This document shows, in pieces, positions 11,384 through 21,780 of a DNA stretch of 64,000 nucleotides. The notes below the pieces were generated by a model. It saw only the letters and a list, made by a program, of their open reading frames with translations, did not search any database and was not told where the DNA came from. The stretch lies in the NCBI RefSeq assembly GCF_965363235.1, contig NC_134842.1:31496958-31560957 (forward strand), in the 5' to 3' direction. Every line of letters starts with the position of its first letter. Position 1 is the first letter of the stretch. The stretch comes from Mytilus galloprovincialis (Eukaryota; Mollusca; Bivalvia; Mytilida; Mytilidae). Both the position numbers and the translations under genes were made by a program.

Positions 11384-11660
11384 GTTCACACGTAATTCGA
11401 ATTCGATTCGCATTTATTAATTCGAATTAGTTTAATTCGCATTCGAAACGTTTTACGTCCTAACGTCAATTCCAATTCGAATTGTAATGCGCGTCAAATT
11501 CGCGTTACTGTCCAAACGTCGTTATCTTTTAATTCGCATTAACAAAAACGTATATCTAATGCGAATTGGATAATGCGAATTAGCCAATTCGAATTAAAAA
11601 AGAAGAGTGTGTGAACGCGATTAGCGAATTCGAATCGCATTCGATTCCAATTCAATTCCC
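11384..11660. repeat. AATTCG-rich segment with mirrored GTTCACAC and GTGTGAAC
   Basis: At least fifteen AATTCG or CGAATT hexamers occur within about 270 bp, many as GAATTCGAAT-like palindromes. GTTCACACG (11384-11392) faces GTGTGAACGCG (about 11608-11618), suggesting inverted ends of a small non-autonomous element. There is no ORF. Interior units also read TAATGCGAATTGG and its complement, so the segment can fold extensively. Confidence 0.6.
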
Positions 11661-11769
11661 ATTACTTATGGCGGTTTTAACAGATATGGCTTTTAGTTTT
11701 GGATTGAAATATGCATATTGTCTGTTCCTAATGCCGCAATTCAGTTTTCAGAGACCTTTATAAAAATAA

Positions 11770-11905
11770 GATGAGGTATTATTGCCAATGAGACAACTAT
11801 CAACCAAAGTTCAAATAAAGTGGATGTAAGCAATTATAGGCAACCGTACGGCCTTCACCAGTGAGAAACACCCATACCGTATAGTTGTCTATAAAATGCC
11901 CCGGC
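11770..11905 (+). repeat. Dispersed mussel-type repeat (GATGNGGTATNATTGCC family)
   Basis: Begins GATGAGGTATTATTGCCAAT and continues through GAGACAACT and CCGTACGGCCTTCA, the landmarks shared with copies at 7707, 12283-12480 (minus), 21227, 23594 (minus), 25887, 29644, 34343, 35834, 42839 and 55571 (minus). It ends near a GATGATGAGGATGAG microsatellite. Function unknown; I regard it as a non-autonomous mobile repeat. Confidence 0.7.
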
Positions 11906-12282
11906 ATGATGATGAGGATGAGAATGATGATAAGGAGGAGGATTTACAAAGCAACAAGCTACTCTAAGTCAACCAGTCTTTGGCCTTACACCTTGTGAAT
12001 TTCCGAGAAGCACCAATATGCCAAATTTCTTTGGATTTGACCAGACCAAAATGTCCCTCTGGTATCTTTCGCCTCTCTTTTACATGCATTCGAGACGATC
12101 AAATCACATCAAATAAGTTTTCTGTTAACTTTGCAGGATAGTAACACTACAACATAAGATCCGAGTGAGCTTTTGAACCAACATAACGATTTAGTTTAGA
12201 CACCTGTCTATTATTGAACACTATATTTTGCTCTCTAGATATGCTTATGTGGTTCATAATTGTTTCTCGTTTCTCGTTTTTT

Positions 12283-13563
12283 ATATAGATTAGACCGTTG
12301 GTTTTCCCGTTTGAATGGTTTTACACTAGTAACTTTTTTGAGGGCCCTTTATATCTTGCTGTTCGGTGTGAGCCAATGCTCTGTGTTGAAGACCGTACCT
12401 TGACCTATGATGATTTACTTTTATAGTTATGACTTGGATGGAGAATTGTCTCATGTGCACTCATACCACATCTTCCGATATCTATTAGGTGTTTTTGTCG
12501 TTTGATTGCTGTCTGGTTCAGTGACGTATAACACACATCTTCTACCGTTTTAGTTCCGTTTGATTTACTTTTAAATCGTTAAATGAATTTGCCAAGAGGA
12601 AGATTAACCGAGAAGAGATGTACATAAATTTATTGTGCATTTAGTAAACAAAACAAACAAAAAACGTTTAACTTTTCAATCTTTAACTCCCTCCTCCCCA
12701 TATTGTTCATCTTTATTCATTCTAAAGACATGTCCCATCTAAACGAAGTCTGATTGATTTCCAACTTACTAATAAACCCATATGCCTTTGAAAATCCTGC
12801 ATCCGCCCCACGAGATATTAGATAAGATTGAGAATGGAAATGGGGAATATAAGATACAACAACCCGACAAAAGAGCAGACAACAGCCGAAGGCAACCAAT
12901 GGGCCGGCTTCAACGCAGCGAGAAAATCCCGCATCCGGAGAAAGTTCTCAGCCAGCCCCTAAATAAAATTGTGTTCTGGTTCAGTAAAAGTGGATGACAC
13001 ACTAAACTCCAAAACATATAAATGAACCAAAATAAAAAAAAAACATACAAGACTAACAAAGGCCAGATGCTCCTGACTTGAGACAGGCGCAACTGAAAAT
13101 GCGGCGGGGATAAACATGTTTTGTGAGATCTCAACCCTCCCCCATACCTCTAGCAAATGTAGAATAAAGAAACACATAGCAATACGCACAGTAAAACTCA
13201 GTTTAGAAGAAGTCCGAGTCAGATATCAGAATAGGCAACAAAAGAAACTAAGCAAAATGACAACATGTGATACATAAATTAACAAAGGACTGACATGCAG
13301 CTGCAGACCTCAATTAAACTGATTGAAAGATTATGTCTTCATCATATGAAAATCAAGTAAAATCCCTCCCGTTAGGGGTCTAGTATCATACCATCATAAA
13401 ATAAATGAGAAGAACATAACCCGTATCATGCCCACAACTGTTTATAGAATAAATGTGTTTATTTCCGATGCAAAGACAATATGTGCGAATCAATATTAAT
13501 ACCAAAATATGCAATCCTTAATGACCTGTCAACAGTATCGTAAGTTAACTATAATATCCGTCA
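12283..13563. repeat. Right arm of the 1.28-kb inverted duplication
   Basis: Reverse complement of 6617-7894. The match begins at ATATAGATTAGACCGTTGG (12283) and ends near CAGTATCGTAAGTTAACTAT (about 13563). Differences from the left arm are mostly single bases and short indels, for example one side reads TTGGCATGATA and the other TGGGCATGATA. The overlapping ORFs at 12717-13189 are readings of dispersed repeats and carry no conserved domain. Confidence 0.8.
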
Positions 13564-14089
13564 ATTTTCCATGGTATGCCACTTTATAATAACACAGCAT
13601 TGATATATTTGTTCTCCTCATTTTATTTCCTGTAACATTTGCTACTTTTTGATACGCATGCATCAATCGCTGTTGGTGTGACTGTCTACAAGGTGAGTGG
13701 GTTTTTCGGGAATACGACAACGTAATTTACGCAAAATAAATTTGTGACGTTGCGTTTCTGTGACATAATTTGAAATCACTGCTGTAGATGTAGCATAACA
13801 AGATAAAGGACAAGTCAAAGGTGAGTTCAATGCTTCGTATATATATACTTTAATTTCTGTGCAATTATTTCCGCGTTTCACATTTATAAGTTGTAACTTA
13901 TCCAATGAGATTGTTGTTTCTGGCAATACTTCAGTCAGCCTGCAGCTAGTTTCGTTGCAATACATATTTTTTTTTGGGAGGGGGGGGGGGGGGGTACCTT
14001 TATCACAAAAAAAAACTAAGGCCATGTCTCTAACAAATATTGTGCATATATATCGCTAGGGCAAAAGGCACCAAAGATTTGTACAATGC
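13564..14089. other. Non-coding stretch with a poly-G tract
   Basis: No exon recognised; the 120-codon minus ORF at 13663-14025 has no recognisable domain and runs through the poly-G tract as proline codons. A G run interrupted by a single A lies at 13977-13994. The run is followed by GTACC, as are other G runs in this part of the window. Confidence 0.45.
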
Positions 14090-14400
14090 GGACGATATCT
14101 AGGACAGCTCTATGAATTAAGACCTATAAAGTTTAATGCCATAAAAGACAATATATAACAATCAAAACCAAGGAGTAAACAAAGATTCACAAAACCAAAG
14201 AACATTTACATCAACAGTTATAAATAATCATCAAGAAACAACACGAACTCCACTAAAAACCGGGAGTGAAATCAGGTGCTCCGGAAGGGTAAGCATTTCC
14301 TGCACCGTATACGGATGTATTGGCGCATGTAAATTGATAGCTAAAGTATATATGGCAACAGAGCGGCCTTCCAAAATTGTCTGCAGTTATAACGAGTAAA
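14090..14400 (+). repeat. Dispersed repeat with CAGGTGCTCCGGAAGGGTAA
   Basis: Contains ATATAACAATCAAAACCAAG-like spacer and CAGGTGCTCCGGAAGGGTAA followed by a CCTGCACCGTAT segment. The same family appears at 47915-48125 (plus) and 57470-57655 (minus). It is a familiar class of mussel dispersed repeat; no coding potential. Confidence 0.6.
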
Positions 14401-16479
14401 TTAACAATGAGTATGTCGTACAACAAGACCTGTACGCTCCCTTTAATTACGTCGAGATGTTTGTTGCTTTATTCGTAATCTATATATCTTTAAGGTACAT
14501 ATCCAAAAGTATCCAAGGGAAGGAAGGTTTAACTCGACCAAAACCCTCATAAGCTAAACTTCAACATACACATGTGTTGCAGAGGCGGATTAAAGGGAAA
14601 TCACACTATTGTTTATACGCATCGCTCTCGGCGCCGCTATAGTGTCGTAACTGTATTATGACGTCGCCGTTTTCGTGTCCGTCGTAAAGGTTGCTAATTT
14701 AAAAAAAAATAGCGAGCCGCTCGAAGGGACGTTCCACTAAAGCAGGAGAAATGATAATGAACATATCATATTTTTTTACAACTGTTATAATTAAATTAAA
14801 AATACGTGTCCATAAAAGAGGGTCTGATTGTATTGGGGTAAATTTACGGAATACAGATTATTGGCAAATTTATACTGCAGAACAAAAGGTAAAAAACAGA
14901 AGATTAGAGAATAAAGCTTAAATGTAAAGAATAAAAAATATTGGTAACACAAAATAAATATTAATAAATGAATGACCCTCTATTCAGACCCTTATGATAA
15001 AAAGAACATATCAATACAAAACACCTAATCATCATGCATAATCAACACTAAGAACGATGGAAATTCATAGCATATTCAATATAATTTAGTACCCTCTCGG
15101 ACCATTTTCTCGAAAACGAAGTCGGTGACAAATACTTTTCTTTGGCAGCGTATCGTCGCGATGCGGTATGTAGAGTTCATAGTATATTTTCGGGGGGGGG
15201 GGGGGGGGGGGTACAAATAGACCAAGAGTAGCAGCATGTAAGCGTACACCTTCCGGAATCTGTAGTTTTCAGACCAGAGGGTTGTAAATAGGAACAATGA
15301 GTTTCGACGGTTTTCTCATATCACATGCATGAAACGTCATAACTATAGTTTTCTATACTACATGTATAAATAATTCATCAAAAATCTCATTTCACATTTA
15401 TATTCATCCGGGGCAGCCTGTCGGGTTAATACAAAGCAGGATCAATATTAATATGATCTAGTTCTGAATACTTGTATGCATTAAACTTGCCACTGGACGT
15501 AAATTATGTGTGAAGTGCTATTTGAAATCGTTATTTATTTCACATGTGACGACAGAAATTACCCGAGTGTCGTCCATCTTTCCCGAATGTTCCTTTGACA
15601 TATAATTCCTCTCACTTTTTTTTGGGGGGGGGGGGGGGGGGGGGGCATGAAAACAAGTGATTTGTAGAGTAATCATATTTATTGAAATATTCAATTAAAA
15701 ACGTTAATAAAATAACGAAAATCATCCAAAATTTTACATCGGTTACTGGCTGTCGAAATCAAAGAAAATTTAGCACCGTATTGTATTGTAAATGATACTC
15801 AGGCTAACATAATTTGGGCACCAAAAAATCATATTTTGTAGTATTTCTTCAAATTGTCGTTAGCGAACTTTAGGACCAACAAGTTAAAAATAAGACCGTT
15901 AGACGTCAAATAATCTGGGAATATCAAACACTATGTATAGTTATATATTTTGGTACTATTGATGACCTACACCAACAACAATAAAATGCTACGCTGAGCG
16001 CAGCCTGATACGCCCGCAGAGGTTGAACAGTTTTGGCACGTTTGGACACAATATCCAAGCTTGATATATATATATACTGAATTTGGACTGTGATCAAATT
16101 TTTGACATAATATGGGTTTCTGACACAAAATAAATATGGTCGACGGTCTTAAAAACTATTGTGCAATTGGAGATTTGTTCTTGATATATTTCAAAAAATT
16201 TGAAATATCAAAAATTTGCAGAAAAAAATTATGACCCCCACCCCCCATTCCTCTGGTAGTAATTACCCCCAAACTCAATCCCAGCCTTCCCCTTGTGGTG
16301 TGGAACCTTGTAGTACAATTTTAGATAGATCCATACACTCAAACACAAGTTAGTGTAAACTAGTTAAACTAGTAAAATGCTTGATTTTGAACCCTAATTC
16401 CTGAACGTTTGGAGCAATTACATGTACCCCCAACCTTAATTTGTGATATGAAGCCTTGTGGTACAATTTCAGAGAAATT
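14401..16479. other. Non-coding region with two long poly-G tracts
   Basis: No gene could be supported. G20 at 15192-15211 and T8G22 near 15616-15645 stand out. A segment around 14597 (GGGAAATCACACTATTG) reappears in opposite orientation at about 29380, so a repeat fragment is shared. The 73-codon ORF at 15076-15297 reads the G tract as polyproline and is not a gene. Confidence 0.45.
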
Positions 16480-16985
16480 CATTACTTCTCAATGTCATAT
16501 AAGAAATTAATGAAAATCAAAACGGAATTTACATCAACAGATGTAAACAATTCATCAAAGTTGTATGAAAATTGGTGAAAGCATCTTAGAGTTAGCGTAC
16601 GAAAACTGGAAAATCCCCCCTTTTAATGAATAAAACCCCATATCTCGGAATCGTAAAATCGAAAATCTATAAAATTATAAATGGAGCTTACATCAATCGA
16701 TATGAACAATGCACTAAAGTTTCATGAAAACTGCTGAAAGCACTTATTGAGTTATTGTCCGAAAACTGAAAAAAAAACTTTTCTTAATTGTAAAACCCTA
16801 TAACTCGGAAACATAAAATCTAAAATTTATAAAAGACGAAAGGAAGCTCACGCCAATAGATACAAAATATTCACCAAAGTTGTATGCCAATTGGTTGAAG
16901 CGTCCGACATGTTGACGACGGACGGTCGGACGGACAGAGGTATCACTGGTTCTCCGTTAAAGCGCCCAACGTCAGAGTAAAAAAT
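16480..16985. repeat. Tandem repeat, about 158-bp unit, three copies, with GGACGGACAG tail
   Basis: AAAGTTGTATGAAAATTGGTG-like segments recur near 16549, 16706 and 16865, each followed by GTCCGAAAACTG and TAAAACCCCATATCTCGGAA-like sequence. The array ends in CGGACGGTCGGACGGACAG and ATCACTGGTTCTCCGTTAAA. A reverse copy of that last segment lies at about 27920. This is the architecture of bivalve non-autonomous elements with a tandem core and a conserved tail. Confidence 0.65.
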
Positions 16986-17158
16986 GATAAAATATAAATT
17001 TCATCAAAACTTGTTTATAAAGAACATGGAACATCCTCATAGTGTATTCTACCCACCCTATAAATTTCAGCATGTAATATTTTACCGTTAATTTGTAATG
17101 ATCGAGACAGTTTAGATGAAAGAAAATTAAAAAAAGATATATTTAACGTCATTTTATT

Positions 17159-18240
17159 GTCGAGCCTGCAACTTTTGTTGCAGAAGCTCGACATAGGGAT
17201 AGTGATCCGGCGGCGGCTACGGCGGCGGCGTTAGCTCACTTCTTGAAAGCTTTATATTTTAGAAGGTGGAAGACCTGGATGCTTCATACTTTGTATATAG
17301 ATGCTTCATGTTACGAAGTTTCCGTCAGTCACATGTCCAATGTCCTTGACCTCATTTTCATGGTTCAGTGACCACTTGAAAAAAAAGTTCAAATTTTTTG
17401 TAATGTTGAATTCTCTCTTATTATAAGTAATAGGATAACTATATTTGATATGTGCGTAACTTGCAAGGTCCTCGTGTCTGTCAGACAGTTTTCACTTGAC
17501 CTCGACCTCATTTCATGGATCAGTGAAGAAGGTTAAGTTTTGGTGGTCAAGTCCATATCTCAGATACTATAAGCAATAGGGCTAGTATATTCGGTGTATG
17601 GAAGGACTGTAAGGTGTACATGTCCAACTGGCAGGTGTCATCTGACCTTGACCTCATTTTCATGGTTCAGTGGTTATAGTTAAATTTTTGTGTTTTGGTC
17701 TGTTTTTCTCATACCATATGCAATAGGTCTACTATATTTGTTGTATGGAATGATTGTTAAGTGTACATGTCTTGCGGGCAGATGTCATGTGACCTTGACC
17801 TCATTTTCATGGTTCAGTGGTCAAAGTTAAGTTTTTGAGTTTTGGTCTTTTTATCTAATGCTATATGCCATAGGTCAACTATATTTGATGTATGGAAATA
17901 TTTTATGATCTTTATGTCAGTCGAGCAGGTTTTATTTAACCGTGACCTCATTTTCACGGTTCATTGCACAGTGTTAAGTGTTTGTGTTTTGGTCTATTTT
18001 TCTTAAACTATAAGTAATGTGTCAACTATATATGTTGTATAGAAGCATTGTTAGCTGTACCTGTCTGCCTGGCATGGTTCATCTGACCTGGACCTCTTTT
18101 TCAAGGTTCATTGGTCTTTGTTTAGTTATCTTGGTTAATGTTAAGTTTATGTGACAGTTGTAATAAAGCTTAGCTTTATACTTAGGACTATCAACATAAT
18201 ATCAATGATTAGTATAGAAGGCGAGACATTTCAGCGTGTG
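17159..18240 (-). mobile_element. Pearl-like (Helitron-associated type) element with six tandem units of about 147 bp
   Basis: The low-coordinate end is a hairpin: TGTCGAGC and TGCAAC pair with GTTGCA and GCTCGACA (17157-17193). Next comes CCGGCGGCGGCTACGGCGGC, then six units keyed on GACCTCATTTTCATGGTTCA starting near 17348, 17504, 17650, 17797, 17944 and 18091 (spacings 156, 146, 147, 147, 147). The far end contains GGCGAGACA, the complement of TGTCTCGCC found at the start of the element at 21781. Palindromic end, tandem core and conserved tail match the published bivalve pearl elements, now grouped with Helentron-associated elements. Orientation is inferred from the other copy. Confidence 0.65.
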
Positions 18241-18983
18241 CACTCTTGTTTGCTTTGACGTCGTGATTTTCAATACCAAAATGCTTAACAATTTTTTTTT
18301 TTATTATTTCACGTAAACTTTTATTTCTTGTTTCTCGTTTTCTTGTTAGTTTAAATTAAGCATAATATTCAGTCATGTCTGCATTATTATATAAGTCTGT
18401 TTTATCTCTTCAACACAAATTAAGGTGATAAATCTGCCTTTATGCTTTTTCCGTGTGAACTAGTATGCTAAACAATCCAGTCAGGATGTCAGACCTGTAC
18501 AAAGCAGGATCAATATTGATATCGTATTAACATGCTTTCAACCCGAATATGTATGTAATTCGCCAATGAATCCTCCTCCTTTTCATCATAATCTTATTTA
18601 TCAATCTGTGTTACCATGACTTATCACTGATGTGGTCATACTTATACTGTAAACAAATATATAACTTTTAAACTGTTTCAATTTCAAAATGCACAAGAAT
18701 GGCGTATAACGCTTGAATCCCTTGCTTTGGTCTGGTACTGTTTTGAAAATTTCTTTCGAAGCCGAAACTCAACTCTTGTATCTTTGATGCGTTCAATGTG
18801 TCGGAAATTTGAAAAAAAATAAGGAGAGAGACGAGAAGTGTCTATTAGTTTTTTGTGCAGACCATTGGGAGTATGTCTTTAAAATTGAACACTCTAATAT
18901 AACAATAGAAGATATGGTATGATTGCAAAACTCCAGTATACATTTAACAAAATCAAGATAGTCGGTATTATAGACTTAATTCG
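18241..18983. other. Non-coding stretch
   Basis: AT-rich with no exon or clear repeat. A short phrase near 18500 (GTACAAAGCAGGATCAATAT) also occurs at about 15431, so some repeat debris is present. Confidence 0.45.
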
Positions 18984-19127
18984 TTACATAGTGTGTTAGT
19001 GACCTAATACGATATATACAGGGTCAGTAAATTCCATATGAGGTTTTATTTTGGCTCAAACTCCATTATGGAATTTACTGACCCCGTATATATCGTATTA
19101 CATGTAGGTCACTACATCACTATGTAA
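18984..19127. repeat. Hairpin element with arms of about 55-60 bp
   Basis: The left arm (18984-19038) and right arm (19067-19127) are inverted copies: TTACATAGTG, GTGACCTAATACGATATATA and GGGTCAGTAAATTCCATA face their complements, leaving a 28-bp loop. The arms differ by a few bases and a short insertion. This is typical of a foldback miniature element. Confidence 0.75.
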
Positions 19128-20005
19128 CTGACAATATCTGACCAAAGTTTAAACGAATCACTTATTTGATTAAGTTTACAGTTTTTATAATACTGCAATT
19201 TACAAATATAGGATATCAGATTTATTGATATAGGTTGTCTGAACGCACAGTGACAAATATTTCATGTAGATTTATGACCGGGAGAAGAACATTTAAAAAA
19301 TTAATAAGATCTTTCATGCGTTGTCGGTGATAAATAATTGAAAAGGTTCAATATAAATATACCAAAAAAACAACGATGAGAGAGAAACGACAAAAAATAA
19401 TCCAGCAAAATATGAAATATAAAATCATTTTCATGGATTATTTTTTCATCCTCTTTGTTGGTTTGCTGTAGTCTATTAATCACACTGACTTTAATTTTAA
19501 GACAACCATAAACGACCAAATAAACAGCTTCTCCTAGTAGATCCTCTTATGCTAGTAGAATTATGCATCCTATTCCGCTTGAATATCAGATAGTTATTTG
19601 AAATAATTCAAGATATATGTGATGGTTTACAAATAAAAAAATAAAGACAACATCCCCTCCCCCCACCCCTACCCCTAAAAAAAAGAATAAAGAAAAAAGG
19701 CAATCAAGAGAATAGAAAATAACATTATTTGGTTGAAAGGTAAAAAAAAAATGAAAATTGAAAAAAGGTAAAATAAAAAATAAAAGGGATAAATGATTTG
19801 AAGAATAATGAAACTTTGCGTCTTCTGCATATTAATAATTACTAGAACACACCCGCGAAATCGCGGGCATTCAGAGCGTAGTTTAAAGTATGTAAAGTGT
19901 TGTTGGAAGAATTTTGAAAAATATTGAATGACTGGAGAATTTCAGCAAATGTATAGGTTATTGGGGACCGTGAGGAAAATGTTGTTTTTTTTATCCCTCC
20001 TCCTT
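19128..20005. other. Non-coding stretch
   Basis: A-rich with purine runs (19640-19790). CACCCGCGAAATCGCGGGCA near 19850 is a short perfect hairpin (CCCGCGA/TCGCGGG) of a kind I recall at the ends of mussel repeats. The ORF at 19301-19519 has no recognisable domain. Confidence 0.45.
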
Positions 20006-20537
20006 GAGGCTTGTTTAGGGGGGGTATCAATATCCCATATCCCATTAAGTTTTTATCCCAATATCCCGTATCCCTATAATGTTTACCCCTAATATCCCAA
20101 TAATTATTTTTTACAAATATCCCATATCCCTAAAACTATTTTGAAATATCCCAAAAAATCATTATAAATTCATTCCTAAGCCCATTTTTTTCCTCATCAT
20201 TACAACGTCAACAATTTTGACTCTGGGAAAACAAACTGTGTTAAAGGAAATTTAGTGCATACTTCTAGTGTTAAATAAGAATATACAATGTATGTGTCCA
20301 AAAGAAGAAGTGTTCCATCTTAGAGCCGTGTATAACAATCTCTTTTATGTGATGTTAAACGATAAATTTAGTGTAAGGGGTCTAATTGCAGACTTTTTTT
20401 TTAAATGTTCAAACCGTGATGCATATGACTGTAAAATATAATTTTGATAGCATTCTTCTTTCATTGATAAGAAACTTCATCCTACACGTTAACCTATGTT
20501 GGAAAGAACAGAAGGACGCAACCCTGTCTCTTGTCCA

Positions 20538-21013
20538 AGATTGCTCTGACATCCAACGGCTGTTTTGCCAGACAAGCTGAGACTGTGGGACGTCAGAGCA
20601 CGTCTATATCAAAAAGTGGATATTTAGCATGCAAGTTCAATAACTCAAAATTTAACACAAGAAAGCTTTCTGTTAATGTACCTACATTACACTTAACTGT
20701 TGCAATATTTTTACAGCAGGCAAAATTTGCACAGCCCTTGTTTTGCAAAGAAATAACACAACATTTGACTCTGTGATCTTGAACTTTATGAATTACATAG
20801 ATCCCAATATTTTTGTTACTTTTTTTTTAAATTTCCTTCCTCACAACACTAGTAATAGAAAGAAAATATATTAATTTACATTGATTATTTAGTAATTATT
20901 CGTTATTAACATAGTTTATACAACGAAATATCTACTTTTTGATATGGAACGTGCTCTGACGTCCCTCGGCCCAGCTTGTCTGGCAAAACAGCCGTTGCAC
21001 ATCAGAACAATCT
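20538..21013. repeat. Foldback element with arms of about 88 bp
   Basis: 20538-20627 and 20926-21013 are inverted copies carrying CAACGGCTGTTTTGCCAGAC, GACGTCAGAGCACGT and TATCAAAAAGT. Within each arm CTCTGAC and GTCAGAG also face each other. The two short ORFs across the left arm (20386-20776) read the same sequence in two frames and are not genes. Confidence 0.7.
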
Positions 21014-21226
21014 GTAAAACGTGGAGACCTCTGAAGATCCTCGTCACGCCACGTAAAAAATAAGAGGTAAAACACTATAAAATATCCTGTAATCATATTA
21101 AGCATCAAAACAAATGAAAACGTTGACAACAATAAGGCTTAACTCATCAGATGGATACATCTAACAAAAATCTATGATTATTTCAAGAAAATTATCAATG
21201 CATATGAGCATATAATATAAAAAAAA

Positions 21227-21755
21227 GATGTGGTATGATTGCCAATGAGACAACTCTTCACAAGAGACCACGTAACACAGAAATTAACAACTATAGGTCA
21301 CCGTACGACCTTCAACAATGAGCAAAGCCCATACCTCATAGTTAGCTATAAAAAGACCCGAAATGACAAATGTATAACAATTCTAACGAGAAAACTAACG
21401 GCCTAATTTATGTATAAAAAAAATGAACAAAAACAAATATATAACACAGCAACAAAGGACAACCACTGAATTAAAGACTCCTGACTTTGGACAGGCACAT
21501 ACATACAGAATGTGGCGAGGCTAAACATGTTAGCGGGATCCCAACCCTCCCCTTAACCTGGGACAGCGGTGCAACATAAGAACGAACTATACAAATCAGT
21601 TGAAAAAGGCTTAACTCATCAGATGGATACAAATAGAAATACATCTAACAAAAACAGAGAGTGGACGTGACCGAGTACTTGTACATCCCATCAACAAAAA
21701 GACACTAAGTACAGATCTGAGAGTACTTGCAGTTACTGACAGCTAGTTCAAAGCC
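21227..21755 (+). repeat. Long copy of the GATGTGGTATGATTGCC dispersed repeat
   Basis: The fullest copy in the window: GATGTGGTATGATTGCC, GAGACAACT, CACCGTACGACCTTCAAC, AAAACTAACGGCC, CTCCTGACTTTGGACAGGC, GGGATCCCAACCCTCCCC, AAAGGCTTAACTCATCAGAT and GTACTTGCAGTTACTGACAG in order. Partial copies elsewhere keep subsets of these blocks in the same order (for example the 3' blocks at 48845-49062). No ORF. Confidence 0.75.
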
Positions 21756-21780
21756 AATTACAACTAATAAAAATTTATAA

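Larger units (their letters stand above)
7895..12282. other. 4.4-kb spacer between the inverted arms, no gene seen
   Basis: No ORF with recognisable similarity on either strand; the longest are the 9028-9249 and 9033-9221 overlapping pair, without motifs. A bivalve-type repeat tail with GGACTGGCGGACGGA lies near 10640. An AATTCG-rich segment (11384-11660) and one dispersed repeat (11770-11905) sit near the right end. A small fragment near 12045 (CCCTCTGGTATCTTTCGCC) belongs to the family also seen at 57470-57655. Confidence 0.5.

Noticed and set aside
13663..14025. 120-codon minus-strand ORF
   Set aside because: It has no domain, crosses a poly-G tract as a proline run, and lacks splice or start support.
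17340..18110. Regularly spaced repeats, considered as a CRISPR array
   Set aside because: The whole 147-bp unit is repeated, spacers are not unique, the sequence is eukaryotic, and the same phrase is a known bivalve element core.
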